Positions 1 to 8,861 of a stretch of DNA of 64,000 bases are shown in pieces (position 1 is the stretch's first letter; every line of letters starts with the position of its first letter). Under the pieces are notes generated by a model that was not told where the DNA came from, did no database searches, and was given only the letters and a program-made list of their open reading frames with translations. The stretch is from Alphaproteobacteria bacterium (GTDB lineage: Bacteria; Pseudomonadota; Gammaproteobacteria; Burkholderiales; Burkholderiaceae_C). The stretch spans positions 62,001 through 126,000 of the forward strand of contig JASGCM010000006.1 of the NCBI GenBank assembly GCA_030054175.1, read 5' to 3'. The position numbers and the translations under genes were made by a program.

Positions 1-1
1 T

Positions 2-979
2 GAACTGGTTAAACACTGCGACGTCTTCATCGAAAACTTCAAAGTCGGCGACATGGCCCGCTACGGATTGGACGCCCAAAGCCTGCTGGCCATCAACCCG
101 AAGCTGGTTTATTGCAGCATCACCGGGTTTGGACAAAACGGCCCCTACCGCCTGCGTGCCGGCTACGACTATGCCATTCAGGGCATGGGCGGATTGATGA
201 GCGTCACGGGCGAACGTGATGATCTGGGCGGCGGCCCCCAAAAGGTCGGTGTGGCGGTGGCCGATCTGTTCACTGGCATGTACGCCACAGTCGCTATATT
301 GGCCGCTTTGCGGCACGCCGAGCGCACCGGTGAAGGTCAGCACATCGACATGGCTTTGCTCGACACACAGGTCGCCATGTTGGCCAATCTGGGTGCGAAC
401 TATCTGGTCAGTGGTCAGTACGATGGCAAGGTGCCCGGACGCATGGGCAACGCGCATCAAAACGTGGTGCCGTACCAGGTCTTCGAGACGGCGCCCAACG
501 CTCAAGGTGAACGCGACCACATGATCTTGGCGGTCGGCAACGATGGTCAGTTCGCCAAGTTTTGTAATGTTGCCGGTCATCCCGAGTGGGCCAGCGACCC
601 CCGATTTGCCAAGAACGCCGATCGGGTCCGCAACCGCAACGTATTGGTGCCCATCCTCGAACAAGCTTTCAAATCACGGCCCAAAGCCGATTGGTTGGCC
701 GATCTTGAACAACATCAGGTGCCTGCCGGCCCCATCAATAACTTGGCAGAAGTCTTTCAAGACCCGCAGGTGCGTGAACGCGGCATGGTCAGTCAATGGA
801 CCCATTCGGTTGGAACGCCCTTCGAGTTGGTCTCAAGCCCGCTCAAACTCAGCCGCACTCCGGTGCGCCGCGACTTGCCCCCACCGACCATGGGCCAGCA
901 CACCGATGAGATTTTGCGGGAAGTGCTGGGCTATAACGATGCGCAAATCAGCGCGTTGCGTGCGTCTCAAGTCATCTGA
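2..979 (+). CDS. CaiB/BaiF family (class III) CoA transferase, 5' end cut by the window
   Basis: A class III CoA transferase, which moves CoA between carboxylic acids through enzyme-bound anhydride intermediates. The frame is open from base 2, and the first residues (DVFIENFKVGDMARYGLD) match the conserved N-terminal half of the family, so the true start is outside the window. The visible 325 residues include the glycine-rich GFGQNGPY and GYDYAIQGMGG segments and GQHIDMALLDTQVAM, where the family's catalytic Asp lies (HIDMALLD). The C-terminal part is complete and ends with TGA at 977-979. The substrate cannot be told from sequence; formyl-, succinyl- or acyl-CoA types are all possible. A damaged hydrolase gene follows after 24 bases. 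Confidence 0.9.
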   Translation, partial: ELVKHCDVFIENFKVGDMARYGLDAQSLLAINPKLVYCSITGFGQNGPYRLRAGYDYAIQGMGGLMSVTGERDDLGGGPQKVGVAVADLFTGMYATVAILAALRHAERTGEGQHIDMALLDTQVAMLANLGANYLVSGQYDGKVPGRMGNAHQNVVPYQVFETAPNAQGERDHMILAVGNDGQFAKFCNVAGHPEWASDPRFAKNADRVRNRNVLVPILEQAFKSRPKADWLADLEQHQVPAGPINNLAEVFQDPQVRERGMVSQWTHSVGTPFELVSSPLKLSRTPVRRDLPPPTMGQHTDEILREVLGYNDAQISALRASQVI

Positions 980-1003
980 TCACGTGTAGAGTGGAGTGAA
1001 TCC

Positions 1004-1749
1004 ATGGCGAATTTCGTTTTGATACATGGCGCTTGGCATGGCGCCTGGTGTTGGCGCGAAGTCAGCGCCAGCCTCATTCGGGCAGGCCATCGCGCCCATG
1101 CCGTGACCTTGACGGGCGTGAGCGCGCTCACTTGTTGCGCCCTGGCATCGGTCTTCAAGATCACATCATGGACGTGGTTGCCGCCATTGAAGCCGAGGAA
1201 ATGAGCGATGTGCTGCTGGCCGTGCACTCTTACGCTGGCATGGTGGGCACCGGCGTGGCCGACCGCTTGGGCGCGCGCATCGCACACCTGGTCTATGTCG
1301 ATGCAGTGGTGCCTCGCCCGGGCGAGTCTTGGGGGTCAACCCATGCACGTGCCACCCGCGAAGGCCGACTGGCCGCGGCCCAGGCCAGCCCCAATTCCAG
1401 TTTTCCGCCTCCAGGTGCCAGCCTGTTCGGCCTGAGCGGTGAACAAGAGGCCTGGGTCAATCGCCGCCAAACGCCGCACCCAGCTCAGCCCTACATCGAC
1501 GAGTTGCACTTCTCCATCGATACCCTGGCCGCGATCCCGCGCACCTTCATCAGTTGCACCCAGCCCACTTTGGCTACCATCGATGCCATACGTCCGCGGG
1601 TCACGGATCCCAAGTTTTGGGATGGGTGTTGGCTGCCTGGTTCTCGCGTGATGGAAATGAAAACCGGCCACGACCCCATGGTCAGCGACCCTGAGGGGCT
1701 GACGCAAATTCTCTTGCAGTGCGTGCCTGGTGCAGAGGGCTCCCGATGA
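1004..1749 (+). pseudogene. alpha/beta hydrolase (salicylate esterase-like), frameshifted
   Basis: The ATG at 1004 starts a typical alpha/beta hydrolase N-terminus (MANFVLIHGAWHGAWCWRE) that runs to about 1117. The family sequence then continues in a different frame (GRERAHLLRPGIG) to the TGA at 1747-1749. The expected family text is TLTG-x-GERAHLL. Only two bases (GT) separate the GGC and GAG codons where six are expected, consistent with loss of four bases. The nucleophile elbow, normally GHSYGG, reads VHSYAG, while the late catalytic histidine motif KTGHDPM is intact. The gene is therefore probably inactive unless the shift is a sequencing error. Its stop overlaps the next start by ATGA, so the operon layout is kept. 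Confidence 0.75.
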
Positions 1750-2282
1750 GGTTCAAACCACTGGCAAGTCGGATCGCGTTGACTCTGTTGACCTTGGCCG
1801 GCATCAGTGCCTGTAACCCGGCGTTGAATTGGCGCGAAGTGCGCTTTGACGACCGACCGGAAAAACTGCTGTTGCCTTGCAAGCCCGAGCGTGCAGAGCG
1901 TCAGGTGAGCCTGGGCGAGACCGCCACACGTTTGCGCTTGATGGGTTGCGAGGCCGAGGGGATGCACTTCACCTGGTCTCGACTGGACGTGCCCTTGGAC
2001 CAACCCCCTGGACAAGTCCTCAAGGCCTGGCAACAGGCCAGTTTGTCGGCCCTGGGTGCAGACCCCGCCTTGGCCAGTCGCGTGCGGGCGTGGGCGGTCA
2101 GCGGCGCGCGTGCCGATGTGTCTCCTGTCCAGTTGCAGGCCGCGACCGACAGTGGACCCCAGGCGCAATTCTTTTGGTGGGTGTTGGGCGCTCAGGCGCA
2201 CCAACTGGCCGTCTATTCATCCCGCAAACCGCCGTCGGCGGCGGTGTTGCAAACCTTGCAGGAAGGTATGCAACTGCCATGA
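1746..2282 (+). CDS. putative lipoprotein of unknown function
   Basis: A 178-residue protein with a clear lipoprotein signal: positive N-terminus (MRFKPLASRIA), hydrophobic core, and lipobox ISAC with the acylated Cys at residue 23. The mature part contains two Cys-containing stretches (LLLPCKPE and LMGCEAEG) that could form a disulfide in the periplasm. I recognise no catalytic motif. The ATG at 1746 was chosen because it gives the signal peptide and overlaps the preceding stop (ATGA). Its own stop overlaps the MFS permease start in the same way, so translational coupling with both neighbours is likely. A role as an envelope accessory of the permease is only a guess from position. Confidence 0.75.
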   Translation: MRFKPLASRIALTLLTLAGISACNPALNWREVRFDDRPEKLLLPCKPERAERQVSLGETATRLRLMGCEAEGMHFTWSRLDVPLDQPPGQVLKAWQQASLSALGADPALASRVRAWAVSGARADVSPVQLQAATDSGPQAQFFWWVLGAQAHQLAVYSSRKPPSAAVLQTLQEGMQLP

Positions 2283-3517
2283 CCCCAGCTCAGGTGGCCA
2301 GAATTTTTCTCGCCTTCGCTTTCGCTTATTTCCTCTCGACTCTGGTGCGCGCCATTACCGCGACATTGTCGCCGACTCTGATCGATGAATTCAACCTGCA
2401 AGCCCGAGACTTGGGGCTTCTTGCCGGTGGCTATTTCCTGGGATTTGCCGCTACACAACTGCCCATGGGGCGTTGGCTCGATAGCCACGGTCCGCGCAAA
2501 GTGGTGTGCGCCTTGCTGTTATTCGCTGTGTTGGGCAGTGTGACATTCTCAGTGGCCACCGAATTCAATCACTTGTTCATTGCTCGTTTGTTGACCGGCA
2601 TCGGCGTCAGTGCCTGTCTCATGGCGCCACTCACCGGCTTTCGCCGCTGGCTGCCAGCGACCAGCCAGGTGCGCGCCAACGCTTGGATGTTGATGACCGG
2701 TTCGCTGGGCAGCCTGGCCTCGACCTTGCCGGTGCAATGGCTTTTGCCCAGCATCGGCTGGCGTCCCATTTTTCTGACCGTGGCCGTGCTCACTGTGCTG
2801 GCCATCGCCTGGTTGTGGTGGCAGATTCCGTCATGGCCCTCGGTTCAATCTCCATCAGAACCGGCGGCCCCAGCGCTGGCCGAGCCCGCTCAAGGCCTCT
2901 GGCAGGCCTATGCACCGGTGTGGCGCAACCGTTATTTCCAGCGCATGGCCCCCTTGGCTTTTTTCGTCTACGGCGGGATGATCGCCATGCAAACCTTATG
3001 GGCGGGGCCCTGGATGGTCAAAGTCAGCGGCTACAGCCCCCTGGAATCGGCCACCGGCTTGTTCTGGATCAACGTGGTCATGCTCTGCACTTTCACTGGT
3101 TGGGGTTTGGTGACCCCCGCATTGGCACGTCACGGATGGGGGCCCGACCGATTGATCGCCATCGGCTTGCCCCTCAATATCCTGTCCATTGGATATTTGG
3201 TGTGGCAAGGGGCTGGTACCGGCGCTGCCGCTTGGTCGGTGTTTTTTTTCACCTGCTCATTCGTTTCTTTGGCTCAGCCGGCCATAGGGCTGGCCTTTCC
3301 CAGCCACCTGGCCGGGCGCGCATTGTCGGCCTACAACCTGCTGATTTTTTCTGGCGTCTTCCTCATGCAATGGGGCTTTGGCTGGGTCGTTGACCTGGCT
3401 GCAGTCTTCGATCTGTCGGTGCCGGCCCGATTTCAACTGGCCATGGCGGTGCTGGGGCTGACCACTGTCGCATCCAACCTTTGGTTTGTCTGGCGACGGG
3501 TTGATAATGAGGGGTGA
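2279..3517 (+). CDS. MFS family permease
   Basis: A 412-residue inner-membrane protein with about 12 hydrophobic helices. The loop between helices 2 and 3 has the MFS signature form (MGRWLDSHGPRKV), and a helix-4/5 region reads ARLLTGIGVSACLMAPLTG. Helices 1-6 occupy roughly residues 10-195, followed by a cytoplasmic loop rich in Pro/Ala/Ser (about 195-220) and the second half. The substrate cannot be predicted. The ATG at 2279 overlaps the stop of the lipoprotein gene (ATGA), and the TGA at 3515-3517 is overlapped by a possible GTG start of the next gene, so it sits in the middle of a tightly packed operon. Confidence 0.88.
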   Translation: MTPAQVARIFLAFAFAYFLSTLVRAITATLSPTLIDEFNLQARDLGLLAGGYFLGFAATQLPMGRWLDSHGPRKVVCALLLFAVLGSVTFSVATEFNHLFIARLLTGIGVSACLMAPLTGFRRWLPATSQVRANAWMLMTGSLGSLASTLPVQWLLPSIGWRPIFLTVAVLTVLAIAWLWWQIPSWPSVQSPSEPAAPALAEPAQGLWQAYAPVWRNRYFQRMAPLAFFVYGGMIAMQTLWAGPWMVKVSGYSPLESATGLFWINVVMLCTFTGWGLVTPALARHGWGPDRLIAIGLPLNILSIGYLVWQGAGTGAAAWSVFFFTCSFVSLAQPAIGLAFPSHLAGRALSAYNLLIFSGVFLMQWGFGWVVDLAAVFDLSVPARFQLAMAVLGLTTVASNLWFVWRRVDNEG

Positions 3518-3528
3518 AAGCACCGACC

Positions 3529-3978
3529 ATGCCCAGCACCCGCATTTTGTTGCTCACCCATGCACCCTTGGCGCATGCCTTGCGCCAATGCGCCTTGCAT
3601 GTCTTTCCCGATTGCGCTGCGGATGTGCTGGCCATCGACGTGCAGCCCAATGAAAATCCGGCCGATACCTTGGCGGCGGCGCGCATTGCACTGGAGCAAG
3701 ATGGCGATCGACCGACCCTGGTCATGACCGACGTATTTGGTGCTACGCCATGTAATGTGGCGCAAAAGTTGGTCGACGGTGTGTCGGCCAAACTGCTCAC
3801 CGGTGTCAACCTGCCCATGCTTTTGCGCACCGTATGCTATCGTCAAGAAACTCTGGATGCTCTGGTCACCCGGGCGCTCAACGGCGCCACCCAAGGCATC
3901 ATGCAAGTGGCCATCACAGCCCCTCAAAACCAACGACAACGTCGCCATGATCCAAACTCGCGTGACCATCAGCAATAA
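3529..3978 (+). CDS. PTS EIIA component, mannose family (EIIA-Man type)
   Basis: A cytoplasmic phosphocarrier of the EIIA-Man/AgaF fold. The start MPSTRILLLTHAPLA carries the family's active-site His (residue 11 here). VMTDVFGATPCNVA and LLTGVNLPMLLR match the conserved DLFGGTP and GVNLPML blocks. The protein accepts phosphate from HPr. I chose the ATG at 3529, which places the His at the usual distance from the N-terminus; a GTG at 3514 overlapping the previous stop is the alternative. The 3' end overlaps the HPr gene by 32 bases. No EIIB or EIIC gene is in the window, so this copy may be regulatory rather than part of a sugar permease. Confidence 0.88.
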   Translation: MPSTRILLLTHAPLAHALRQCALHVFPDCAADVLAIDVQPNENPADTLAAARIALEQDGDRPTLVMTDVFGATPCNVAQKLVDGVSAKLLTGVNLPMLLRTVCYRQETLDALVTRALNGATQGIMQVAITAPQNQRQRRHDPNSRDHQQ

Positions 3979-4216
3979 ACTGGGCTTGCACGCCCGCGCC
4001 TCGGCCAAGCTCTCCAAACTGGCCGGCAGTTTCCCCTGCGACGTCTGGCTGACCCGCAACGACCGACGTGTCAACGCCAAAAGCATCATGGGTGTCATGA
4101 TGCTGGCTGCCGGCTTGGGTGCCGAAGTCGACATCGAGACCGAGGGCGATCAAGAGCAGCAGGCCATGGACGCTTTGTTGTCACTGTTCAACGACAAATT
4201 CGGCGAGGGCGAATGA
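3947..4216 (+). CDS. ptsH: phosphocarrier protein HPr
   Basis: An 89-residue HPr, which carries phosphate from EI to EIIA. The phosphorylated histidine is at the canonical position 15 in GLHARASAKL. The regulatory serine is at canonical position 46 in NAKSIMGVMML, so control by an HPr kinase/phosphorylase encoded elsewhere is possible. The ATG at 3947 lies inside the EIIA gene in another frame (32-base overlap), and the stop is one base before the EI start. The order EIIA-HPr-EI is usual in betaproteobacteria. Confidence 0.95.
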   Translation: MIQTRVTISNKLGLHARASAKLSKLAGSFPCDVWLTRNDRRVNAKSIMGVMMLAAGLGAEVDIETEGDQEQQAMDALLSLFNDKFGEGE

Positions 4217-4217
4217 C

Positions 4218-5972
4218 ATGACCTTGGCGGTGCACGGACTGGCAGTGGCTCGTGGCATCGCCATCGGGCGCGCCGTGCTGATCGCATCCAGCCGGGTCGA
4301 TGTCGCCCACTATTTCATCGAGGCCGACCAGGTCGAATCAGAAATTCGACGGCTGGCGCAGGCCCGAGATGCGGTGAACGAAGAAGTGCAGCGCCTGCGC
4401 GACACCTTGCCCAAAGACGCGCCGCCCGAACTGTCCGCCTTGCTCGAGGTGCACCTGATGCTCTTGCAAGATGAGATGCTGGAAGAGGGCGTCAAAAGCT
4501 GGGTGCAAGACCGTCTCTACAACGCAGAGTGGGCGCTGAGCAGTCAACTCGAGGTGGTGGCACGCCAGTTTGACGAGATGGAAGACCCCTATTTGCGCGA
4601 GCGCAAAGGCGACCTTGAACAAGTGGTCGAGCGTTTGTTGCGCGAACTCAAAGGGCATCCCGACCTCATGGCGACCAGCGCCCAGACGCAGCGACGCAGC
4701 ACCCGCCAGCACGATCTGCCGCTCGATGAGCAGGCCGATGTGCCTCTCATTCTGGTGTCGCACGATCTGTCCCCGGCCGACATGCTGCAGTTCAAGCAAA
4801 GCGTGTTCGCCGGCTTTGTCACCGACGTGGGCGGCAAGACCTCGCACACTGCCATCGTTGCCCGCAGCCTTGATATTCCGGCAGTGGTAGGTACCCGTCA
4901 AGCCAGTCAGTTGCTCCGGCAAGACGACATGGTGATCATCGACGGCGATGCCGGGGTGGTCATCATCGATCCTTCGCCCATCATCCTCGACGAATACGTC
5001 TTCAAAAAGCGTCAGGCTGAAATCGACCGCGAGCGGCTCTCACGCTTGCGCCATACGCCGGCGGTTACCCTGGATGGTCAGCGGATCGAACTGCTGGCCA
5101 ATATTGAGATGCCCGACGACGCTCCGGCCGCACTCGAAGTCAGTGCCGTTGGCGTGGGTCTCTTTCGAAGCGAGTTCCTATTCATGGGGCGAGACGGCCA
5201 TTTGCCCGATGAGGAAGAACAGTTTCAAGCCTATTGCCGGGCTTTGGAGGGCATGCAAGGTTTGCCCGTCACCATCCGAACTGTGGACATTGGGGCCGAC
5301 AAACCGCTCGACAAAGGGTCTCGAGAGGGCGACCATCTCAATCCGGCCTTGGGTCTGCGCGCCATACGCTGGAGCCTGGCCGATCCAGCCATGTTCCTGA
5401 CCCAGTTGCGCGCCCTGTTGCGGGCGGCGGCACGCGGTCAAGTGAACATCTTGTTCCCCATGCTGGCGCACGCTCGCGAAATACGGCAAACTTTATCCTT
5501 GCTAGATCATGCTCGTGTCCAACTTGATAACCGTTGCTTGGCCTATGGCCCGGTCAAGGTGGGCGCCATGATTGAGATTCCGGCAGCGGCCTTGTCCATG
5601 CCGCTTTTTTTGCGGCACTTTGATTTTTTGTCCATCGGGACCAACGACCTCATCCAATACACTCTGGCCATCGACCGCGCCGATGAATCCGTGGCGCACC
5701 TCTACGACCCTTTGCACCCGGCTGTCCTGCGCTTGATCGCCGACACCATTCGTGCCGGCCAGCAAGCCGGAAAATCGGTGTCGGTGTGCGGCGAAATGGC
5801 GGGCGACCCCCAACTCACCCGACTGCTTTTGGGTCTGGGCTTGCGCAGTTTCTCGATGCACCCCACCCAAATATTGGCGGTCAAACAAGAGGTCTTGCGT
5901 GCCGATGTGGCCAAACTGACCGACTGGGCGCAACGCGTTCTCGAAGCCGATGATCCCGCCAAACTGATTTAA
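4218..5972 (+). CDS. ptsI: phosphoenolpyruvate-protein phosphotransferase (enzyme I)
   Basis: Enzyme I transfers phosphate from PEP to HPr. The 584 residues match the family length. The N-terminal HPr-binding domain is followed by the phosphohistidine domain with active His210 in GGKTSHTAIVARSL, then the C-terminal PEP-binding barrel with the blocks GVGLFRSEFLFM, RTVDIGADKPL, GAMIEIPAA, SIGTNDLIQYTLAIDR and VCGEMAGDP. The ATG at 4218 begins MTLAVHGLAVARGIAIG, the normal start, immediately after the HPr stop. Only 11 bases separate its TAA from the acid-sugar kinase gene, so the two pathways are probably cotranscribed. Confidence 0.95.
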   Translation: MTLAVHGLAVARGIAIGRAVLIASSRVDVAHYFIEADQVESEIRRLAQARDAVNEEVQRLRDTLPKDAPPELSALLEVHLMLLQDEMLEEGVKSWVQDRLYNAEWALSSQLEVVARQFDEMEDPYLRERKGDLEQVVERLLRELKGHPDLMATSAQTQRRSTRQHDLPLDEQADVPLILVSHDLSPADMLQFKQSVFAGFVTDVGGKTSHTAIVARSLDIPAVVGTRQASQLLRQDDMVIIDGDAGVVIIDPSPIILDEYVFKKRQAEIDRERLSRLRHTPAVTLDGQRIELLANIEMPDDAPAALEVSAVGVGLFRSEFLFMGRDGHLPDEEEQFQAYCRALEGMQGLPVTIRTVDIGADKPLDKGSREGDHLNPALGLRAIRWSLADPAMFLTQLRALLRAAARGQVNILFPMLAHAREIRQTLSLLDHARVQLDNRCLAYGPVKVGAMIEIPAAALSMPLFLRHFDFLSIGTNDLIQYTLAIDRADESVAHLYDPLHPAVLRLIADTIRAGQQAGKSVSVCGEMAGDPQLTRLLLGLGLRSFSMHPTQILAVKQEVLRADVAKLTDWAQRVLEADDPAKLI

Positions 5973-5983
5973 AAAAACTTGCC

Positions 5984-7270
5984 ATGAACATGAAACTGGG
6001 CTGCATCGCCGACGATTTCACAGGGGCCACCGACTTGACCAACAATCTGGTCCGCGCCGGCATGCGCGTGGTGCAAACCATGGGCTTGCCCGATGGGACA
6101 TTGCAAACCGAGGCCGATGCTGTCGTCATTGCCTTGAAAACCCGCACCATCGCGCCGGCGCAAGCGATTGAGCAATCCTTGCAGGCCCTGCGCTGGTTGC
6201 GCGACCAAGGCGCGATCCAAATTTACTTCAAATATTGCTCGACCTTCGACAGTTGGTACCAGGGCGATGTACGCGGCAACATAGGCCCAGTCACCGAGGC
6301 ACTCATGGCCGAATTAGGTACCGATTTCACCATCGCCACCCCAGCTTTCCCCGATAACGGCCGCACCGTGTTCAAAGGCCACTTGTTCGTTGGAGACGCC
6401 TTGCTCAGTGACAGCGGCATGAAAGACCATCCGCTGACGCCCATGCGCGACGCCAACCTGGTGCGCGTGATGCAGGCCCAATGCCAGTCCCGTGTGGGCC
6501 TGATTGACCATCGCGCCGTGGGCACCTCGTCCCAAGCTGTGCGTCAGCAGATCGAGCAACTCAAGTCCCAGGGCGTGCGCATTGCCATTGTCGACGCCGT
6601 CTCCAACGATGACTTGCTGCGTTTGGGCCCGGCCATGGCCGACTTGCCCTTGGTCACCGCAGGCTCCGGGGTCGCCATTGGCTTGCCTGCCAATTTTGGA
6701 TTGCAGCCGCATGTCCGCACCAGCCAATTGCCCGCCCCCCGGGGCCGCCGCGCCATCGTCTCGGGCAGTTGCTCACAGGCTACCTTGGGGCAGGTTCAAC
6801 GCTTCATCGCACAAGGATTGCCGCACTGGGCGCTGGACCCGTCGCGTCTGGCGGACGAAACTGGGCTGGCGGATGCCGTCGACCAGGCCTTGGCCTGGGC
6901 TCGGTCTCACCCTGAGCAGGCTGTTTTGATTTATTCCAGTGCCGAACCGGCGGCCGTTCGTGCCATCCAGCAAAATATGGGTGTCGAAGCGGCCGGACAA
7001 CGCGTCGAGCAGGCCTTGGCCGCCATCTCCTGCGGCTTGCTTGCGCAAGGCGTGCGACAACTCGTGGTCGCCGGCGGTGAGACGTCCGGGTCTTGCGTCC
7101 AAGCCTTGGGTATCACGCAAATGCAAATTGGGCCGCAAATCGACCCGGGCGTGCCCTGGTGCCATGCCCAAAGCCCCCTGTCGCCCGAAGGCTTGCACAT
7201 CACCCTCAAATCGGGCAACTTCGGAGGGGTCGATTTCTTCACCCAATCATTTCAACGCCTGATCCCCTGA
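5984..7270 (+). CDS. otnK: 3-oxo-tetronate kinase (four-carbon acid sugar kinase family)
   Basis: A 428-residue member of the former DUF1537 kinase family. The N-terminal domain begins LGCIADDFTGATDLTNNLVRAG, the diagnostic acid-sugar-binding motif. The C-terminal nucleotide-binding domain has VSGSCSQATLGQV and VVAGGETSGSCVQALG. Family members phosphorylate 3-oxo-tetronates (four-carbon oxo-acids), and the product is decarboxylated to dihydroxyacetone phosphate by OtnC. The assignment to OtnK rather than another acid-sugar kinase rests on the adjacent otnC and otnI homologues. A second in-frame ATG two codons downstream is an equally good start. Confidence 0.9.
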   Translation: MNMKLGCIADDFTGATDLTNNLVRAGMRVVQTMGLPDGTLQTEADAVVIALKTRTIAPAQAIEQSLQALRWLRDQGAIQIYFKYCSTFDSWYQGDVRGNIGPVTEALMAELGTDFTIATPAFPDNGRTVFKGHLFVGDALLSDSGMKDHPLTPMRDANLVRVMQAQCQSRVGLIDHRAVGTSSQAVRQQIEQLKSQGVRIAIVDAVSNDDLLRLGPAMADLPLVTAGSGVAIGLPANFGLQPHVRTSQLPAPRGRRAIVSGSCSQATLGQVQRFIAQGLPHWALDPSRLADETGLADAVDQALAWARSHPEQAVLIYSSAEPAAVRAIQQNMGVEAAGQRVEQALAAISCGLLAQGVRQLVVAGGETSGSCVQALGITQMQIGPQIDPGVPWCHAQSPLSPEGLHITLKSGNFGGVDFFTQSFQRLIP

Positions 7271-7272
7271 GC

Positions 7273-7956
7273 ATGACTGAAAGCCAAGCCCGTGAAGCCG
7301 TTTGCCGTGTCGGACTCAGCCTGTTTCAAAGGCGGCTGGTGCATGCCACGGCGGGCAACATCAGTGTCAGGTTGGACGACGGTTTTCTCATCACCCCGAC
7401 CGACGCCTGCTTGGGCCAACTCGACCCCGCACAACTGGCCAAGATCGATGCCCAGGGCCGCCAGACAGCCGGGGCGAGGGCCAGCAAGACCCTGGCCTTG
7501 CACCAGCGCATTTACCTGGCCGCGCTCGCTTTCGATCCCAATACCCGCTGCGTCATTCACACCCACAGCACCCACTGCGTGGCCCTCACCCTGAGCCCGC
7601 CGGCACACTTGGGTCCCTTTGGTCCCGAGTTGTTGCCACCCTTGACGCCGTATTTCGTCATGAAGGTGGGTCATGTGCCTCGCGTGCCCTACCACCGTCC
7701 GGGCGATCCGGCTGTGGCCGATCTCGTGGCTCGGTTGATCGAGCGACATGGTCAAGCCGGTCACCCCATCCGCGCTGTCATGCTTGAGCGCTTGGGACCC
7801 AATGTGTGGCACGACAGCCCCGAGCAAGCCATGAACACCCTGGACGAACTCGAAGAAACCGCCCACCTGTGGCAGCTCCGACCTGCCCAGCCCCTGAACC
7901 CGAACCAAATCGACGAACTGCGCCAGCAGTTTCGTGCCCGTTGGTCTTTGAACTGA
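7273..7956 (+). CDS. otnC: 3-oxo-tetronate 4-phosphate decarboxylase (class II aldolase family)
   Basis: A 227-residue class II aldolase/adducin-fold enzyme. Visible elements are the phosphate-binding ATAGNISVR, the segment [11 protein letters not shown], and the metal-binding [10 protein letters not shown]. In the tetronate pathway it decarboxylates 3-oxo-tetronate 4-phosphate to dihydroxyacetone phosphate and CO2. The start at 7273 lies two bases after the otnK stop. The function is inferred from family plus the otnK/otnI neighbourhood; an L-fuculose-phosphate-aldolase-like role is the main alternative. Confidence 0.88.
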   Translation: MTESQAREAVCRVGLSLFQRRLVHATAGNISVRLDDGFLITPTDACLGQLDPAQLAKIDAQGRQTAGARASKTLALHQRIYLAALAFDPNTRCVIHTHSTHCVALTLSPPAHLGPFGPELLPPLTPYFVMKVGHVPRVPYHRPGDPAVADLVARLIERHGQAGHPIRAVMLERLGPNVWHDSPEQAMNTLDELEETAHLWQLRPAQPLNPNQIDELRQQFRARWSLN

Positions 7957-7964
7957 GAAAACCC

Positions 7965-8861
7965 ATGCCCCGTTTCGCAGCCAACCTCAGCATGATGTAC
8001 AGCGAGTTGTCTTTCCTCGACCGATTCGAGGCTGCGGCTCGGGATGGTTTTGAGGCTGTCGAATTTTTATTCCCTTACGACCACGATGCCCTGGAATTGG
8101 CTGCCCGCTTGCGCGGCAACGGTTTGCGTCAGGTGCTCTTTAACGCCCCGCCGGGGGGCACCGATCGTGACAGCATTGCCGCGGCCTGGCAGCAGGCCAC
8201 GCGCGGCACGGCCATTTTGGCCGAGCGTCAGGCCGAATTCCGCAGCGGTGTCGAGCTGGCTTTGCGGTACGCCGACGCCCTCGACTGTCCTCGCGTCCAT
8301 GTCATGGCCGGGCTCGTGCCCGAGGCATATCGCTCCCCCTTCTCTGGCCCCCCTGAGTTGGCCACCAGCTCGGACTTGGCGGCCCGATCCGGTCCCCTGC
8401 GAGAAACCTACATCGCCAACTTGAGCTGGGCCGCCCAATTGGCCGTGCAAAGCGGCCGCGATGTGTTGATCGAGCCCATCAACACGCGCGACATCCCCCA
8501 TTTTTTCTTGAACCGCCAAGCCCATGCCCACGCCATCATCGAAGAGGTGGGTGCCGCCAATTTGAAAGTGCAGATGGACTTGTACCACTGTCAAATCGTC
8601 GAAGGTGATGTGGTCAGCAAAATCAAGGCTTATTTACCTACCGGGCGCGTGGGGCACTTTCAGATCGCTGGCGTGCCGCAACGCCACGAGCCGGATCTGG
8701 GCGAACTCCATCACCCGCATTTGTTTGAAGTCATCGACCAAGTCAGCGCCGCTTGCGGTTGGCAGGGTTGGATCGGCTGCGAATACCGCCCGCTCAAAGG
8801 CGGCCAACCCGGCGGCACTTCCGCCGGCCTGTCATGGTTCAACAAGGGCCGCGCTTCATGA
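7965..8861 (+). CDS. otnI: 2-oxo-tetronate isomerase (hydroxypyruvate isomerase-like TIM barrel)
   Basis: A 298-residue xylose-isomerase-like TIM barrel. It begins [21 protein letters not shown], typical of the hydroxypyruvate isomerase/OtnI group, and carries metal/substrate-site blocks such as [30 protein letters not shown] and WIGCEYRPL. OtnI interconverts 2-oxo- and 3-oxo-tetronate so that OtnK can act. It is longer at the C-terminus ([17 protein letters not shown]) than bare hydroxypyruvate isomerases. It starts eight bases after the otnC stop, and its TGA overlaps the next ATG. Confidence 0.87.
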   Translation: MPRFAANLSMMYSELSFLDRFEAAARDGFEAVEFLFPYDHDALELAARLRGNGLRQVLFNAPPGGTDRDSIAAAWQQATRGTAILAERQAEFRSGVELALRYADALDCPRVHVMAGLVPEAYRSPFSGPPELATSSDLAARSGPLRETYIANLSWAAQLAVQSGRDVLIEPINTRDIPHFFLNRQAHAHAIIEEVGAANLKVQMDLYHCQIVEGDVVSKIKAYLPTGRVGHFQIAGVPQRHEPDLGELHHPHLFEVIDQVSAACGWQGWIGCEYRPLKGGQPGGTSAGLSWFNKGRAS

